Assembly (NCBI GenBank): GCA_001939145.1
Contig: LSRX01000338.1
Span: 266,630 to 330,629 of the forward strand
DNA length: 64,000 nt
From: Symbiodinium microadriaticum
Lineage: Eukaryota > Sar > Dinophyceae > Suessiales > Symbiodiniaceae
Direction of reading: 5' to 3'
The position numbers were made by a program, and so were the translations under genes. Numbering within the stretch: the stretch's first letter is position 1; every line of letters begins with the position of its first letter. Positions 12,115 through 22,865 of this stretch are shown in pieces. The notes below the pieces were generated by a model. That model was given only the letters and a program-made list of their open reading frames with translations, had not been told where the DNA came from and searched no databases.

Positions 12115-13339
12115 CTGGGAAGAAATCTTCATCCCTAAACCCCTGACAGGGCTGAGGTCCTGGGTGGCTGGCTGTGGGTCTACGGTCGAAGTTTCCAATG
12201 GCACCAGTCCAATAAAACCAGCTCCACACGGGAGGGCGGGTGCCCCCACGGGGTCGCTTTGGGGTTTAGGTGTTAGGGCTGGGGCAGAAAGGATCTAGGC
12301 CTACGCATGGAGGCTCTGAATTTGGATGCTGATTGGGGGGTTCTTCAAGGGCCCCCCAGCGTAATTACCCGATCGGCGCGTTAGCTGGCAAAGTCAGACC
12401 TAGATGACCACATTTTCCGGGAAGCCGGACCACTAAGCACCTTGACAGGATTCCGACTTAGAATTCCCTGCCACATATGGAACAGTATGCAGAAGAACTC
12501 TATTCCGGAGGGCTCTTTTACACATTCCTTTCAATTTTCGAAAACTTGAGGGATCGCCTTGCGGCTTAGGCGTTGCAAGGATACTGGAGTTCTGTTTGTA
12601 AGGTAATGGGCCTCCAGATAGCGATACCATGTAAGACGCTTGTTATAAGGATTCTTAAAGAATGCGTCCCGAGTTTTCTGAAGCCGCCATAGTTGTGCTC
12701 AGGATGTTGGGGAACCCCGAGATTCAAGGAAACAGATGAATCCTGCGTTGTCCTGCATTCCGAATACAATTCCGATAACTCCTAGTCCTAGAGCTCATCG
12801 ATTCAATGTCGGGCCGGGTTTTTTGCCTCCTACCAGTATTTGGGGTTGTAGTTCCTGCTGTGGGGTAGGATTGCCTGACCATCCTGAGCCAAGGCGCTGG
12901 CGAGATCAAGCCGCAGGCGGTGATCACATTGTAGTTTACCCTAAGTGCTCCCAGGGCTTAGGACTTTGAGTTCGGACCTCAACCCACCGCCCGGTTTCTA
13001 AGGAGTCAAGTGACGTCGGGTTTATACGTGACACGGGCGCTTTCTGCACTGGGCAGCATGCCTCACTGACTCACCCCCCACCCACAACACAAGACACAAT
13101 TGCATAGAGGCTAAACTCAACCAATAGTCAGACAAAAATCACAAGCTAAACTTGTCATTATTGCTGGCTTCTCTGCTCCTGCAACCTTGTCTGAAAGCCC
13201 TGCCTTTAAATTCCCCACACGCCATCTCACCTAGCCGGCTTGGTGTGAAGTCGCCAGGATGGAACAAGCAGTGCCGAAAGCCCTGACTGACATATGCGAG
13301 GCTGCAAGACCTTGGAGAGCCTTGAGGCTTTTGAGGGAT

Positions 13340-13801
13340 TTAGAACCAGGACATGTGCAGGTTTAGTCGGCTTTCGTACACTCCCCCTTGGAGTTCAGCA
13401 GCGTATTCCTGCATGCTGCGGAGAGGCAGCTCATCCAGAGAGATCGTGTGGTAAATATGCCAGTGGAGGTAGCAAAAGCCTTGGGACTTTGCGCTGGCAC
13501 TGCGCAGCTCTAGCTCAGCAACCGAAGTGGGCTCAGAAGTTCGTCGACTACGACGAGCTCTAAGGTGCGAGATTTCTGTGACAAGATGCCTCAAAACGAC
13601 CACGACTGTGCTGTACGTACTGTTTAAAGGACTCAGAAGAAAATTGAAAGTGCCAAGAATGACATTCCCGATGCAGTATGTTTCTCCTCCTGGAAGAGCC
13701 CTAAAGTAGAAGCCTCCGAGCTGACTGCCAGCAGAGAGGCCGAACACCACGGCCTGCACGATGAGAATTACGGCGAAAAGGTTGCACTGCAGACCTGGCA
13801 C
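13340..13801 (-). CDS. Candidate coding segment(s), possible membrane protein
   Basis: Minus-strand frame. A hydrophobic stretch CNLFAVILIVQAVVFGLSAG follows a TCTGCAG acceptor (about 13785). A second natural-looking stretch includes FCYLHWHIYHTISLDELPLR near 13425-13490. The middle looks less coding, so at least one intron probably lies inside. A plus frame at 13500-13562 competes with the second stretch. Family unknown. Confidence 0.3.
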   Translation of the reverse strand: MPGLQCNLFAVILIVQAVVFGLSAGSQLGGFYFRALPGGETYCIGNVILGTFNFLLSPLNSTYSTVVVVLRHLVTEISHLRARRSRRTSEPTSVAELELRSASAKSQGFCYLHWHIYHTISLDELPLRSMQEYAAELQGGVYESRLNLHMSWF

Positions 13802-14197
13802 TCTGAGATTCCGAAATGCAAAAACTTCAGTTTACAACAGGAACTTGGGGGTATAGTATTCTAGCGCATACTTCTATAAGGACGTATAAGGATCATGTGG
13901 GGCCATGTTTGCTACTGGCTCGGGATTCTTTGGTGACGGCTCCTTGGCTGAGTGATGTTGGAGTTTCTGTTTAAGGTCTCCAGGTTCGTGACTTAGGACC
14001 CTGGGGGTTTGGACTCTCGCAACTCGGCAGGCTTTAGGGTTTCAGGGTTTTGGGGCTCCGCGCTTGCAGCGATCACGCAACGTGCAGTAGCGCATGGGAC
14101 ATGCTTCAAAACTTTCGCCTCGATACACTATAGTGTCACAGACAGGCTCATCGCTACAGTTTAGGACTGCATGTCAAAACCAAGGAGCAAAATACAG

Positions 14198-14274
14198 AGA
14201 GTCCTGGCGGGATAGTGTTCAAGGGCACGGCTTTGAAGGGAAGGCTCGCCAGGTTGTTTGTGCGCGGAGCACAG
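14198..14274 (+). CDS. Candidate exon with consensus donor
   Basis: 77 bases between AAATACAG| and CACAG|GTAAGA. The frame reads SPGGIVFKGTALKGRLARLF then VRGAQ. It has a loose resemblance to the second half of an Sm/LSm fold (VRG after a beta-like stretch), but this is weak. A different plus frame is also open. Confidence 0.25.
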
Positions 14275-14283
14275 GTAAGAACG

Positions 14284-14530
14284 TCATAAGAGCAGCAAGT
14301 CAGGGTGTGGAGTTCCTCCCCGTGAGAGATTCGAACATATAGATGGATCTGTCGGACCCACGGATGATCGTTCCAAGTCCGTTCGCGGCACCATGATTTT
14401 GAGCTGTTCTTCAGCAGTCAACAGACTGGCTTCAATTCTTAAGCTTAACATCCGAGTGGCTTCTTCGGATTCTTCGAGCGGTGTCCTTTTCCATGCACCG
14501 CACCTGACCCGGCAGTCCCGCTCATGTCTG
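14284..14530 (-). CDS. Candidate coding segment, helical and charged
   Basis: A minus frame opens after GGGTCAG|GTGCGG (about 14509). It reads through RTPLEESEEATRMLSLRIEA and LLTAEEQLKIMVPRTDLERS with heptad-like spacing of hydrophobic residues. Third-position bias is weak. Intron borders at the 3' side are not resolved. Family unknown. Confidence 0.35.
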
Positions 14531-15148
14531 GCCAGGACCACCAACCCAAACAGAGGCCTCAACCCTTGATGAACATGGCTGATAGATCTTGGCTTTGGTA
14601 ACCGCAACCTAAAGGACCTAAACCTAAAGAGCCCTAAAGAGCCTCAAGGTCCCAAACCCATGAACGCTACTTTCCTTCCAGATTCCATGCATCTAGAGCT
14701 GCGGGCACAGCTTCTGGCGATGCTGGGGTTGGGCCGTGCGTCTGTCACGGCACGGCTCTTGTGCTGGGGGTTTCGCTGGGATTGAAGCAAAAAGACCCGG
14801 TCTTCAGGAAACAAACACCCCAAACTTGGCTCCAAACAAGCGAAATTCGGGAAACTACAACTGACAGTTCAAGACGGTGCTGAATTGCTGCCTTTCGGAT
14901 ATCGGACCAAGGCACCTTGTAGCACACGGCCGTGCAGCCGAAGGTGCCGGTGGAAATGATGGCGAATGGAAGGGCTGTGCCAAAGTAGGGCACCTTGGGA
15001 GGAACATGCTCGTCAAGTGTCGGTCAACAAGCCGTGGCATACAGCATGGCGTAGCTTCGGTAAGCATTAAATTTGCATTAAATACATCCTGAAAACCGTT
15101 GCATATACCGATTCCGACATAAACAGGAGCCCCAACCCCTCAGTTGGT

Positions 15149-15250
15149 TGGTAGGGAGGCAGGCAGGCAGGGAACGGCAGGGCAGGGTAGGGCAGGGCAG
15201 GGCAGGGCAGGGAGGGAGGTAGGTAGGTAGGTAGGTAGGTAGGTAGGTGT
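15149..15250. repeat. GGCA/GGTA minisatellite
   Basis: A tract that passes from GGCAGGCAGG through GGGCA repeats into (GGTA)8, with single-base drift between adjacent motifs. Confidence 0.85.
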
Positions 15251-15316
15251 GGGTATATCGTATTGTCAAGAATTGCGTGGGCTTTTGGCTTAGGTAGGGT
15301 CTCATGTCACATAGCA

Positions 15317-15386
15317 TCTTCTGTTACGCAGGGTCTTTTGTTGCACAGGGTATTCTGCTGGACAGGTCTTCTGCTGGACAGGGCAT
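15317..15386. repeat. Tandem repeat, about 17-20 base unit, four copies
   Basis: Units resemble CTTCTGCTGGACAGG and TTTTGTTGCACAGGG, decaying from right to left. Confidence 0.7.
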
Positions 15387-15540
15387 TATAGTAGAGAAGA
15401 CGCTCATGAGTTCTAATCTAATCTTAAAGTCGCTTGGCTTGGTTTGTTTTGGTGCATCTGTATATGTACACATACATAAACATGTATATAATTTGCACAT
15501 ATACGTTTATGTGTGTGTACACTTCTAACAAAAGTATGTA

Positions 15541-16040
15541 ATCCCTTCCCACGTTTAATAACCCCCCCCCAATATTAAAACTGCCGCCCCCCGGAATTTT
15601 GCGGTTTCGGGCCCACAATTGAAAGTTAATGAAAAACATTAGGGGGGGCCTAGGATTGTATGAGCTTTAATAGAGCCAAGACTACAGTAGTACTAAACCG
15701 AAAGGACCAGGGCTGTAGGGTTTACGGGCTTAGAGCTGAGGGCTTAGGGTTTAAGGCTCTAGCGCTCAGGGGTTAAGGGCTTAATTAATTAAGGTTGAGG
15801 GTTTAAGGCTTTAGACCTTAGGTGTTAAGGGAAGAAGGTTTGCCCAAACTATGTAGGCTGACTGTCTGCTCTACAGCCGGAACGGCTGCGTAGGAATCGG
15901 TCGTTGTGTCTGACTGTCGGATTGATCCCAGTCATACAGTCATACCCGTGTGCGCCGGAAACCCCCCTAATATTAAAACCAAACCGCCGAAATCCAGTTT
16001 TAATATTAGGGGGGGCGCTTTAATATTAGGGGGAAGGGAT
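15541..16040. mobile_element. Putative 500-bp MITE with TA target duplication
   Basis: Both ends start ATCCCTTCCC when read inward, and TA lies immediately outside each end (15539-15540, 16041-16042). The inverted ends extend about 45 bases with a C-run and a shared inner AATATTAAAACTG block; the middle of each arm has drifted. A second internal inverted pair CCCCCCTAATATTAAAAC / GTTTTAATATTAGGGGGG lies at 15962-16014. There is no transposase frame inside; the interior is degenerate TTTAGGG-like DNA. Size, ends and TA duplication fit a non-autonomous Tc1/mariner-type element (inference). Confidence 0.65.
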
Positions 16041-16188
16041 TAACCGTTATACTGTGCATGCATGTATGCATGCATCACATAGATAAACCTGTAAACCTTG
16101 ACAGTTTTTCAACAAGCCATAGTGCGCATCTGTATGTCGAGTGTGAGGCGCTTCCTGTGATCCGAGTGCGCATGACAGGGCTGGAAAC

Positions 16189-16291
16189 CCTGAAGGGCGC
16201 CGCAAGTCCCTGGGCCGGGCCTTGTGGATCTTGGCTCCCAGGATCACTGCTGTGGCTAGAGTCAGCGACATGGTCTCGAAAAGGTCCTTTG
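16189..16291 (-). CDS. Candidate exon, weak match to H+-pyrophosphatase
   Basis: Minus strand. A TTCTATCCCAG acceptor opens AKDLFETMSLTLATAVILGA then KIHKA; a donor is possible at CAGG|GTTTCC. DLFE-[ST]-x(8)-A-x-ILG resembles the DLFES...AMILG stretch of membrane H+-pyrophosphatases as I know that family. About three quarters of codons end in G or C. The identity is tentative: the preceding conserved NVGD segment was not found nearby. Confidence 0.3.
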
Positions 16292-16909
16292 CTGGGATAG
16301 AAGCACTCGCAGTTGTTCCCTGCTTACTGCGAAACCGTTTTTTGCTACAAGGCTTTGAGCTGTGGGCACCCGGTTCAGTGTCTTCGGGTTTGTCCAGAGA
16401 AACGTTATGCTGTACAGACAAGGCGAAGCTAAACATGTTTTCAGACTCAATTGAGACTCTAGCAACGAGTCTGAAGGCTACCGACTTGCCAAGTCCCATT
16501 TTGCACCAGAAGCTGCTACGTCCCCCAAACACTCCCTAGACATTGAAGCGCAACCGCAACCCTCTAAGCCTTATGTAGACGTTGAACCCTAAACCTCTTA
16601 CACACAACCCACCCTAAACTGTGCCTCTTACATACATGACCGGAAACCTCGAGAGCATAAGTCTTTTTGTCGGACTGACACCTGCGGCCCTTTTCCCAAA
16701 ACTCCGAAACCCTACGGTAAGTTGCCAGTCATGTAACGCGGTGGCGCAGAGACGACAGGCGGTGAAGCGAACAACAAACTCACCATCAGATGGAACAATC
16801 TACTGCTCACTAGTCTGATCGATTCAGGATGGTCATTCTGCACCTCGGCCATTTTAGTAATTACAGGCTTCTCATGTTTCTTAAGTTTCTCCCTGCCTGT
16901 TTACTTCAG

Positions 16910-17053
16910 GGAGCGAGTGAACCTGGAGCTAGAGTTGCTTCGGCAGTGGCTTCCCAACTGTCTAACCGCTGGTACTATCAGACTCCATCCACTGGGAATC
17001 CACTGTGTTTTCAACCCGCTTCGTTGCAGGCCCTTCTGGCTGGTCATGCGGCC
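16910..17053 (+). CDS. Candidate internal exon with strong acceptor and donor
   Basis: A long pyrimidine tract ending TTTACTTCAG (acceptor at 16908-16909) precedes a frame reading ERVNLELELLRQWLPNCLTA, continuing through FNPLRCRPFWLVM. A GTGAGC donor (17054) closes it without a stop. A second frame (GASEPGARVAS...) is open over the same bases, so the frame is not settled. Family unknown. Confidence 0.3.
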
Positions 17054-17604
17054 GTGAGCTCACCCGGACTTCAACTGAAGGCTACATCAATGCAGCCAAG
17101 GGGCCGACGACGTCCCACCTGTGGGGCGGTGTAATTTTGGGTTCATATGGTTTCCCAGGCCTCTGAACAAGCAAAGGAGGCTTTGTGAGATTTGTAGGCT
17201 GTGACGACAGCTTTTTGGGATTGTATCGGAGCTATGCACCACCTGTATTTATACCCAGTCTCCTAAGCAAAAACATCGCCATCAGAATCAGCAGCTGTTC
17301 GGAGCTAGTATACCCACAGAGGTCGCGCCGGGCCCCCGCAAGCTGAATACAGCAGGGTGTCAGCTTCGGAGACTCACCAAGAACAGAGAACCCAAAGACA
17401 TTAAAAGTCCAATCCCTTCCTTGGAGGAGGTGCCTCAAAATCCAACCGCAAGCCCCAAAAGCCGGCACGTGGCGCCCGCTCTCATGACCTCTTTACAGCT
17501 TCAAGCACCTGAATTTCGTAATGCCGACCGAGAACCGACATCGGCGATGTTTTCGCCGATAGCATCCAGATAGTTCACAGGATGCCTCAGAGAACCAAGT
17601 GTCA

Positions 17605-17836
17605 CCAATTATCAGTCGAAGTTCGATTTCCCACGCATGCCTCGATGCCGCTTCTGGAGTCTCTTTGCGACAACCGAGACTCTCCAACCCCAAACACTGA
17701 AGGCTTGAAAAGCGTGCTCCCCAAATTCAAGATGGTGATCTGCATAGACAGGCTCATCTTACCACAAAGGACCTGATCAAATCGCATGTTGGGTCTCCCC
17801 AGAATAGGTTGCACCGAAACAAGACAGCACAGGAAT
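17605..17836 (-). CDS. Candidate coding segment, unknown protein
   Basis: A minus frame opens after AGCTCAAG| and stays open for about 75 codons: FLCCLVSVQPILGRPNMRFD, then QVLCGKMSLSMQITILNLGS and on to a TGA. A GTAAGA word inside (about 17768) could be a donor. Family unknown. Confidence 0.35.
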
Positions 17837-18156
17837 CTTGAGCTAACCTTCCAGCGCCAGCTCTTGGGTCTGAGGTCCTTCCCGGCTTCGGTCGGAGACG
17901 GGGACTCTCATCCCAGGTGCATCGTCTTCAGCGTTTTGGCCATGTGTTGCTCGATCTCCGTACGAATTTCCAGCTCCTAGCCGCTAGCGCCGGAATAGAT
18001 GGCTTCAAAAGCAGGGCTGACTCTCCAGGTTCAGGTGTTCAGCCAGAACTTCTATTGACGAACACGACTTGTGTTCTTCTGCCACGCTCAGCCCGTCTTG
18101 AACCCAGAATTCCGACCTCTAAGCCGGGACATCCTCACTGAAGGATGCAGAAAGTG

Positions 18157-18188
18157 TAGGGTTAGGGTTTTGGAAAACCCTAAACCCT
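18157..18188. repeat. Head-to-head telomere-like hairpin
   Basis: GTTAGGGTTTT (18161-18171) and AAAACCCTAAA (18174-18184) form a 10-bp perfect stem around a 2-base loop. Confidence 0.8.
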
Positions 18189-18232
18189 TATGAACCCTAC
18201 CTCTATCGGAGAGACCCAAGCCACAAATCCTT

Positions 18233-19764
18233 TTACATGGATTCACAGCTGAAATCATACAAAAATGACCCGGAGCCATGAAGGAGCATGTCTGGGCGCA
18301 GCTTTAAACCTCAAGCCACAGCACGAAAGTAGAATCCAAACCCCAAACCGGCTCACTCTCAATTTCGGGGTATTGCCCGGGTGTACCGAGACTTACGGAT
18401 GCATAGCAATCTGTAGGTAGTCAAATACAAAGTTGCAGGATTCCCAGGGTGTGAGCATAAACCCGGGATGCCAGCGACGGGGATCACTTCAAGATACTTC
18501 AAGACTGGTTCCCTGTTAGGGTCATATTGAACATGGTCATACTTAATCTTCAGTGGTTTCTATTATTATGACAAAATATAGAATTGTAGCCAACAAGGAC
18601 CCAGAAGGAACCACAAGTGCGGCTTGCTCCGTGTAAGCGGTTTTGACCGCGGATTACGAAATTCAGATTTGCCGAGCGCAGCCCTGAACCCCAGGCCGAC
18701 GTTATCCTCTTCTTATCGAAAGCCTGAAAGATTCCACCTTGGCGGTGATGAACTGTGACTCGTGCATCTCGTCGATTTTGGCCTCCTGCTTTGCCGGATA
18801 GATGCTAGGCTGCTAGGGTTTTGCCGGGGTTGCCGGCAGCTCCAGACGAGGCACGAGCTTCAGACCAGAAAGGTGTCGTTCTCTTCGAGATCATCGGTTT
18901 CATTACAAAACTAGTCTACTGAATCTACCGGTGCAGAGAGGGGAATTGGCTCATGTTGACCTCGGAAACTGCCGAGCTTGCCCTCATGAATTCTCGGACA
19001 TTAAAGTGTCGCACATGCCGTTCATCAAGACATGCAGTTCTGACGAGTGCGCCACGGATCTCGGACAAGCATTTCCAAACCTCACCCCTGGAAGCCGGAG
19101 GCGCGAAACAAGAGCCAAACGCCACACGAGCCCAGGAAGGCTTACCTTGTCTGTTAAGTTTGACTCAATCCCTAAGACCAGCCTGGGTAACAAGCCCACA
19201 ACGCCATGCCCAAATCTTGCACAAGCTGCCGGATTGATCAGCGCAGCGGCTGCGAGAGCCTTCTCGTCAATCTCTCCATCCTCATGTGATAGAGACAGCC
19301 CTTCTCACGATCACAGATAAAGCAGATCTTTTAGCATCCATCTATTGGTTTTGGGGCCAGACCTCGAGAGACGTCCACTCTAAGCCCCATGTTTGCCCAA
19401 CCTCACATCGTCGATAGCACCACGCCATTCCTCTACTACCTCTCGGCATCCTATCGTAGCACGCCTTCTGTACAAGCCGAAATGCTAAACCTTCGGCGGC
19501 CGTGAAGCCGGGGACCTGACTAAAATCCTGAACAAACTCGAATCCACCTTCGAAGGTTCTTGCTTTTTTTACGGAGCTGCATGCGTCAGATTGCTGTGTT
19601 CACCGGGTTTCGCTGCATAGCCGCAGAATTTGCGTGTGCCGCATGACGAAATAGGATACCCTGGTATTTCGAGCATATTCTCGTGGACGGATCGAAAGCA
19701 ACAAGGAATATGATCTTCTGCCGCCCAGGTGCACCATCCAAATCTTCGAGGCGCTTCTTCATCT
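18233..19764 (-). CDS. Seven-exon gene, 3' part complete, unknown protein
   Basis: Exons in order: 19764-19660, 19547-19440, 19303-19146, 19080-18961, 18785-18724, 18486-18397, 18248-18233 (stop TAA). Every junction keeps phase (1,1,0,0,2,2). Donors are GTATCC, GTAGTA, GTAAGC, GTCAAC, GC (18723), GTAAGT; all acceptors end AG. The smallest intron is 65 bases. The joined product is about 218 residues and incomplete at the N-terminus, because the first exon begins with two bases of a split codon. Recognisable stretches: GAPGRQKIIFLVAFDPSTRI, FVQDFSQVPGFTAAEGLAFR, LINPAACARFGHGVVGLLPR, CLDERHVRHFNVREFMRASS, WHPGFMLTPWESCNFVFDYL. Looks soluble, mixed alpha/beta; no catalytic motif recognised. Least certain are the GC donor and the 5-codon last exon. 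Confidence 0.6.
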
Positions 19765-19787
19765 CTGTAATCCTGGGACTGCCCTAC

Positions 19788-19998
19788 ATCTATATATATA
19801 TATACACATGTCTGTATATATGTTGTACTAGATTATATATATATATATACATACATACATACATACATACATACATACATACATACATACATACACATGC
19901 ATACATACATACGTACATACGTACATACATACATACATACATACATACATACAGTTACATATTAGAACATGTGCCTATATACATATATACACACATAC
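19788..19998. repeat. TA / CATA microsatellite cluster
   Basis: TATATA blocks followed by about 110 bases of (CATA)n with rare C, G substitutions, then a second TATA block. It lies immediately upstream of the first visible exon of the 18233-19764 gene. Confidence 0.9.
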
Positions 19999-20130
19999 AT
20001 ATGAGTTTTAAGCATGGTCCGAAGCGGCCATGGCCTTGATGTCCTTGGGGCCTTGTGGGGTTGAGGCAAAATGTTGCTCGGCAAGCTAGCAGATAAAATG
20101 TAAAGCAAGCAGATTAGTTCAAGGATGTAG

Positions 20131-20188
20131 TAGAATGTAGAACTTGCTGCCTGCAAGCTGTAGAATGTAGAACTTCCTGCCTTTAACC
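20131..20188. repeat. 30-base tandem duplication
   Basis: TAGAATGTAGAACTTGCTGC begins the first copy (20131); the second (20161) differs by single substitutions and then drifts. Confidence 0.8.
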
Positions 20189-20403
20189 TTTAGCGTGCTA
20201 CAGTTCGACTGCTATGAAAACTGAAATAGATCACTCCGGACCTTAACGGACGGACAAACAAATGTGGATGTCCTGCAAACTCCAACCCGAATACTCGCGG
20301 AAAACTAACACTGGCTGTCCACTCCATTGTGCATTGTTGAGACACCGTCAAGTACTCAAAACTCTAGAGGAGGGCGAGAAGCCCAAAATTCGTGATGGCC
20401 AGG

Positions 20404-20479
20404 TTACTCATCCTGGTTCATGTCATCGTCCATCCCGCCTGTGATCTGGTCTGCCACGAAATCCTCGACCCATTGTTGT
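20404..20479 (-). CDS. Candidate terminal exon with acidic C-terminus
   Basis: Minus strand. GTTTAACCCCAG| is followed by one base of a split codon, then QQWVEDFVADQITGGMDDDM, NQDE and TAA. Natural composition and an acidic tail support a true 3' end of a gene lying upstream (higher coordinates). No family can be assigned. Upstream exons were not joined; the intervening DNA is CTG/CAG-repeat rich. Confidence 0.4.
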
Positions 20480-20764
20480 CTGGGGTTAAACTTAACTTAT
20501 TAGGAGAGAGCTTGGCGCAATCTGATCTAAGGGTCGGGCGGACATGATACAATGTTCGGGGCTTGCACTCTGAGGCTTGGAGATCATGGACTAGGCCAAA
20601 TTACGGTGGTGGCGATTTAGAACCTGAAACAACCATATTCCTGGCAATGGGCTGTGTGCTAATGCTGCTGCTGATATCGATGCTGTTGTTGTGGCACTGC
20701 TGCTGACGCCAACAGTCGCCGATATCTTACCAGCCTCCTGCTGACGCTTCAACGACATTACACC

Positions 20765-20872
20765 GACTATGCTACTACGTACTACTACTGCTACTGCGAC
20801 TGCAACTGCGACTGCTGCGGTTGCGGCTGCGGCTACGGACACTGCTATTGCTGCTGCTACTGCTGCTGCCGC

Positions 20873-20929
<57 letters not shown>

Positions 20930-21100
20930 GGCCACTACGGCTGCGGCTACTTGTGCGGCTACGGCTGCGGCTACTCCTCGGTAGGTACTATACACCACCA
21001 GCACCACAACTACCACCAGCATTATCACCAACGGCAACGCCACCATCACCGCGACAAGGACGACGCATGCTGTCACTACCAGCAACATCAGAACAGCCAC
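20765..21100. repeat. CTG/CAG-type trinucleotide tract
   Basis: ACTGCTACTGCGACTGC drifts into about 20 uninterrupted CTG units (20876-20929), then into CGGCTGCGGCTAC and CCACCAGCACC forms. Confidence 0.95.
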
Positions 21101-21153
21101 TACTGTCCTCTCCATGATGCCTCTGCCGGCGTCAGGCCCTCTGAGCTCCTCAC

Positions 21154-21224
21154 ACTTCCAATGTCCGAACCCTTGGAGAAGATACCGCCGCCGACGCGAA
21201 TGTAGAAGGAGATTAAACTCACAC
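21154..21224 (-). CDS. Candidate exon resembling H+-pyrophosphatase
   Basis: The minus frame reads SLISFYIRVGGGIFSKGSDI then GS, up to AGT|GTGAGG. R-V-G-G-G-I-F-x-K-x-[SA]-D-[IV]-G closely follows the conserved loop of membrane-bound proton pyrophosphatases (family knowledge). If real it would sit in a vacuolar or acidocalcisome proton pump. The expected following residues (DLVGK..., a PEDDPRNP loop, NVGDN) were not found downstream before a different terminal exon, so this may be a lone fragment or a coincidence. Confidence 0.3.
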
Positions 21225-21854
21225 CTCGAGCGGGTGTGATGGGCGGGTTCGGACTGAGTCAATTGGCGGTGAGATGAGTTCCCATAATCCAATATAACCA
21301 TGACGACAGATGCCGCACGTGTGCGCAATACCCTGGTCCGGGAATAGAGTTGCTAAGTCTGGCGAGACTTCTCAAACAGCGCCGGTAGGTCTGTGAATCT
21401 TCAAAGCTACGGCTGTGGATCCCACCACATTCATCATGTCAGCCCCAACTGTGAACGCTTGCCCTCCGCAGAAAATCTGGCCTGCGCCGAAACCAACAAG
21501 GGAGTTTGCATCGCCAACCTCGAAGAAACGATTCCAGTGCGGGCTGCAGGCTCGAGATTTTGGGCTCCGCCTTTGTAGGGTCGAAGACCTCAGCGAGCCT
21601 CTAGTATCCTGACAGCCCGACTACTTCAGTGAATGTGAAATTCTGTGCGCGTATACAATAATATCAGTCTTTGGGTTTAAGTTGAGGTCTTGGCACTCAC
21701 TCTCGGATCGCAGCTTGGGCTTGGGATCTGTTTTCCCTGCAATGCAACTGCATTCTGGCCCAAAACTGAAGAAAAGGGTAACAGACTAGCACTGTAAGTA
21801 CTGGTGGTAATAGGTTGTACCGACTCACATGGCGCACAATATGTAGTCAGTGGT

Positions 21855-21874
21855 GGTGGTGTGGTAGTGGTAGC

Positions 21875-21909
<35 letters not shown>

Positions 21910-22080
21910 CAGCAGCAGCAGCAGTGAAGTAGCAGAAGAAGAAGCAGTAGTAGCAGTAGCAGTAGTAGTCGTGGTGGTGGTGGTGGTAGTAGTGGTAGTT
22001 GTTGTGGTAGTAGTAGCAGTAGTACTTGTAGTAGTACTTGAAAAGTAGTACTAACTAGTACTACTGGTAGTACTAGTACG
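21855..22080. repeat. AGT/AGC/GTG trinucleotide tract with palindrome
   Basis: (AGT)n, (AGC)n and (GTGGTAGTA)n blocks, ending in a palindrome: ACTAGTACTA (22054-22063), loop CTGG, TAGTACTAGT (22068-22077). Confidence 0.95.
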
Positions 22081-22644
22081 TAGTCGTTGTCGTAGTTGTC
22101 CTGCCAAATCCCAAAGCGAGTCTCGAGCTTAAAGCTGCTTCGGACGGTCGAAGGGACTGGAGTTGGCACCGTTGCACCGTGAATCTGGGCTGCTGTTACG
22201 AGGGTTGAACCTGAACACAGAAAGCTTGTTCAGAACATATATACCTCGGAGACGAAAGGATTCGGCACAGCTGCTTAGCCATCAGACGTCCGCACCTCTG
22301 GACGCTATCTATGGAATGAATCTTACTCCGCTTCTGTGCTGTTCAACTTAAAACGATCTGATTCTACAATCGACTATCCCCAATCGTGCCTTTCTTCCGG
22401 GGTGGCTCAACGGGAGCCACGGGCGACTTCAACTTTTATGTAGCCCTGAACCGTCACTGTCCGAGTCGTTTTTGCAGCAGCGGGGCCACCATCCAAACCA
22501 GCACGACGCCCACCTGACAGGACATTCCCTGTGAGCGTCAAGATCCGCACGAAGATGAGAAGTTGATGATGAGGATGATGATGATGAACAAGATGATGGT
22601 CATCTCCACCATCATGAAAATGATCGTCGTCTTCCTCTTCATTT

Positions 22645-22865
22645 GCATCTGCCTCGTTCCTTGATCATGAACACCCAACCACAGAACCAATCTTTGCAAG
22701 AACTGAAAAACCGACTTGTCGCTCGCGAGAACACGCAGAAAAGCAATACCATGAATAACGAATAAGAGGTCGCCAGACTCAACGCAAAGCATAAGAATGG
22801 CACGGCCTGCGCCGTGCTGTGCGCACCAAGACCTCCAATGGCGCCAGTTCGGACCTCCCGATGCC
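22645..22865 (-). CDS. Candidate membrane-protein exon
   Basis: A minus frame reads TAQAVPFLCFALSLATSYSL, then FMVLLFCVFSRATSRFFSSC, then KDWFCGWVFMIKE. About 63% of codons end in G or C, higher than the two other frames. One strong transmembrane helix is likely. Borders (GCGCAG acceptor; possible AAG|GA donor) are weak. Confidence 0.25.

Noticed and set aside
15962-16014. TAATATTA word in an inverted repeat, like the replication-origin loop of circular single-strand DNA viruses
   Set aside because: It lies in the stem, not the loop, the last base is wrong, and there is no replication-protein gene.
20591-21328. 245-residue Ala/Val-rich frame and similar poly-Leu, poly-Ser frames at 21.8, 42.6-43.5 and 61.0 kb
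   Set aside because: Driven by trinucleotide arrays, with no domain or consistent start.
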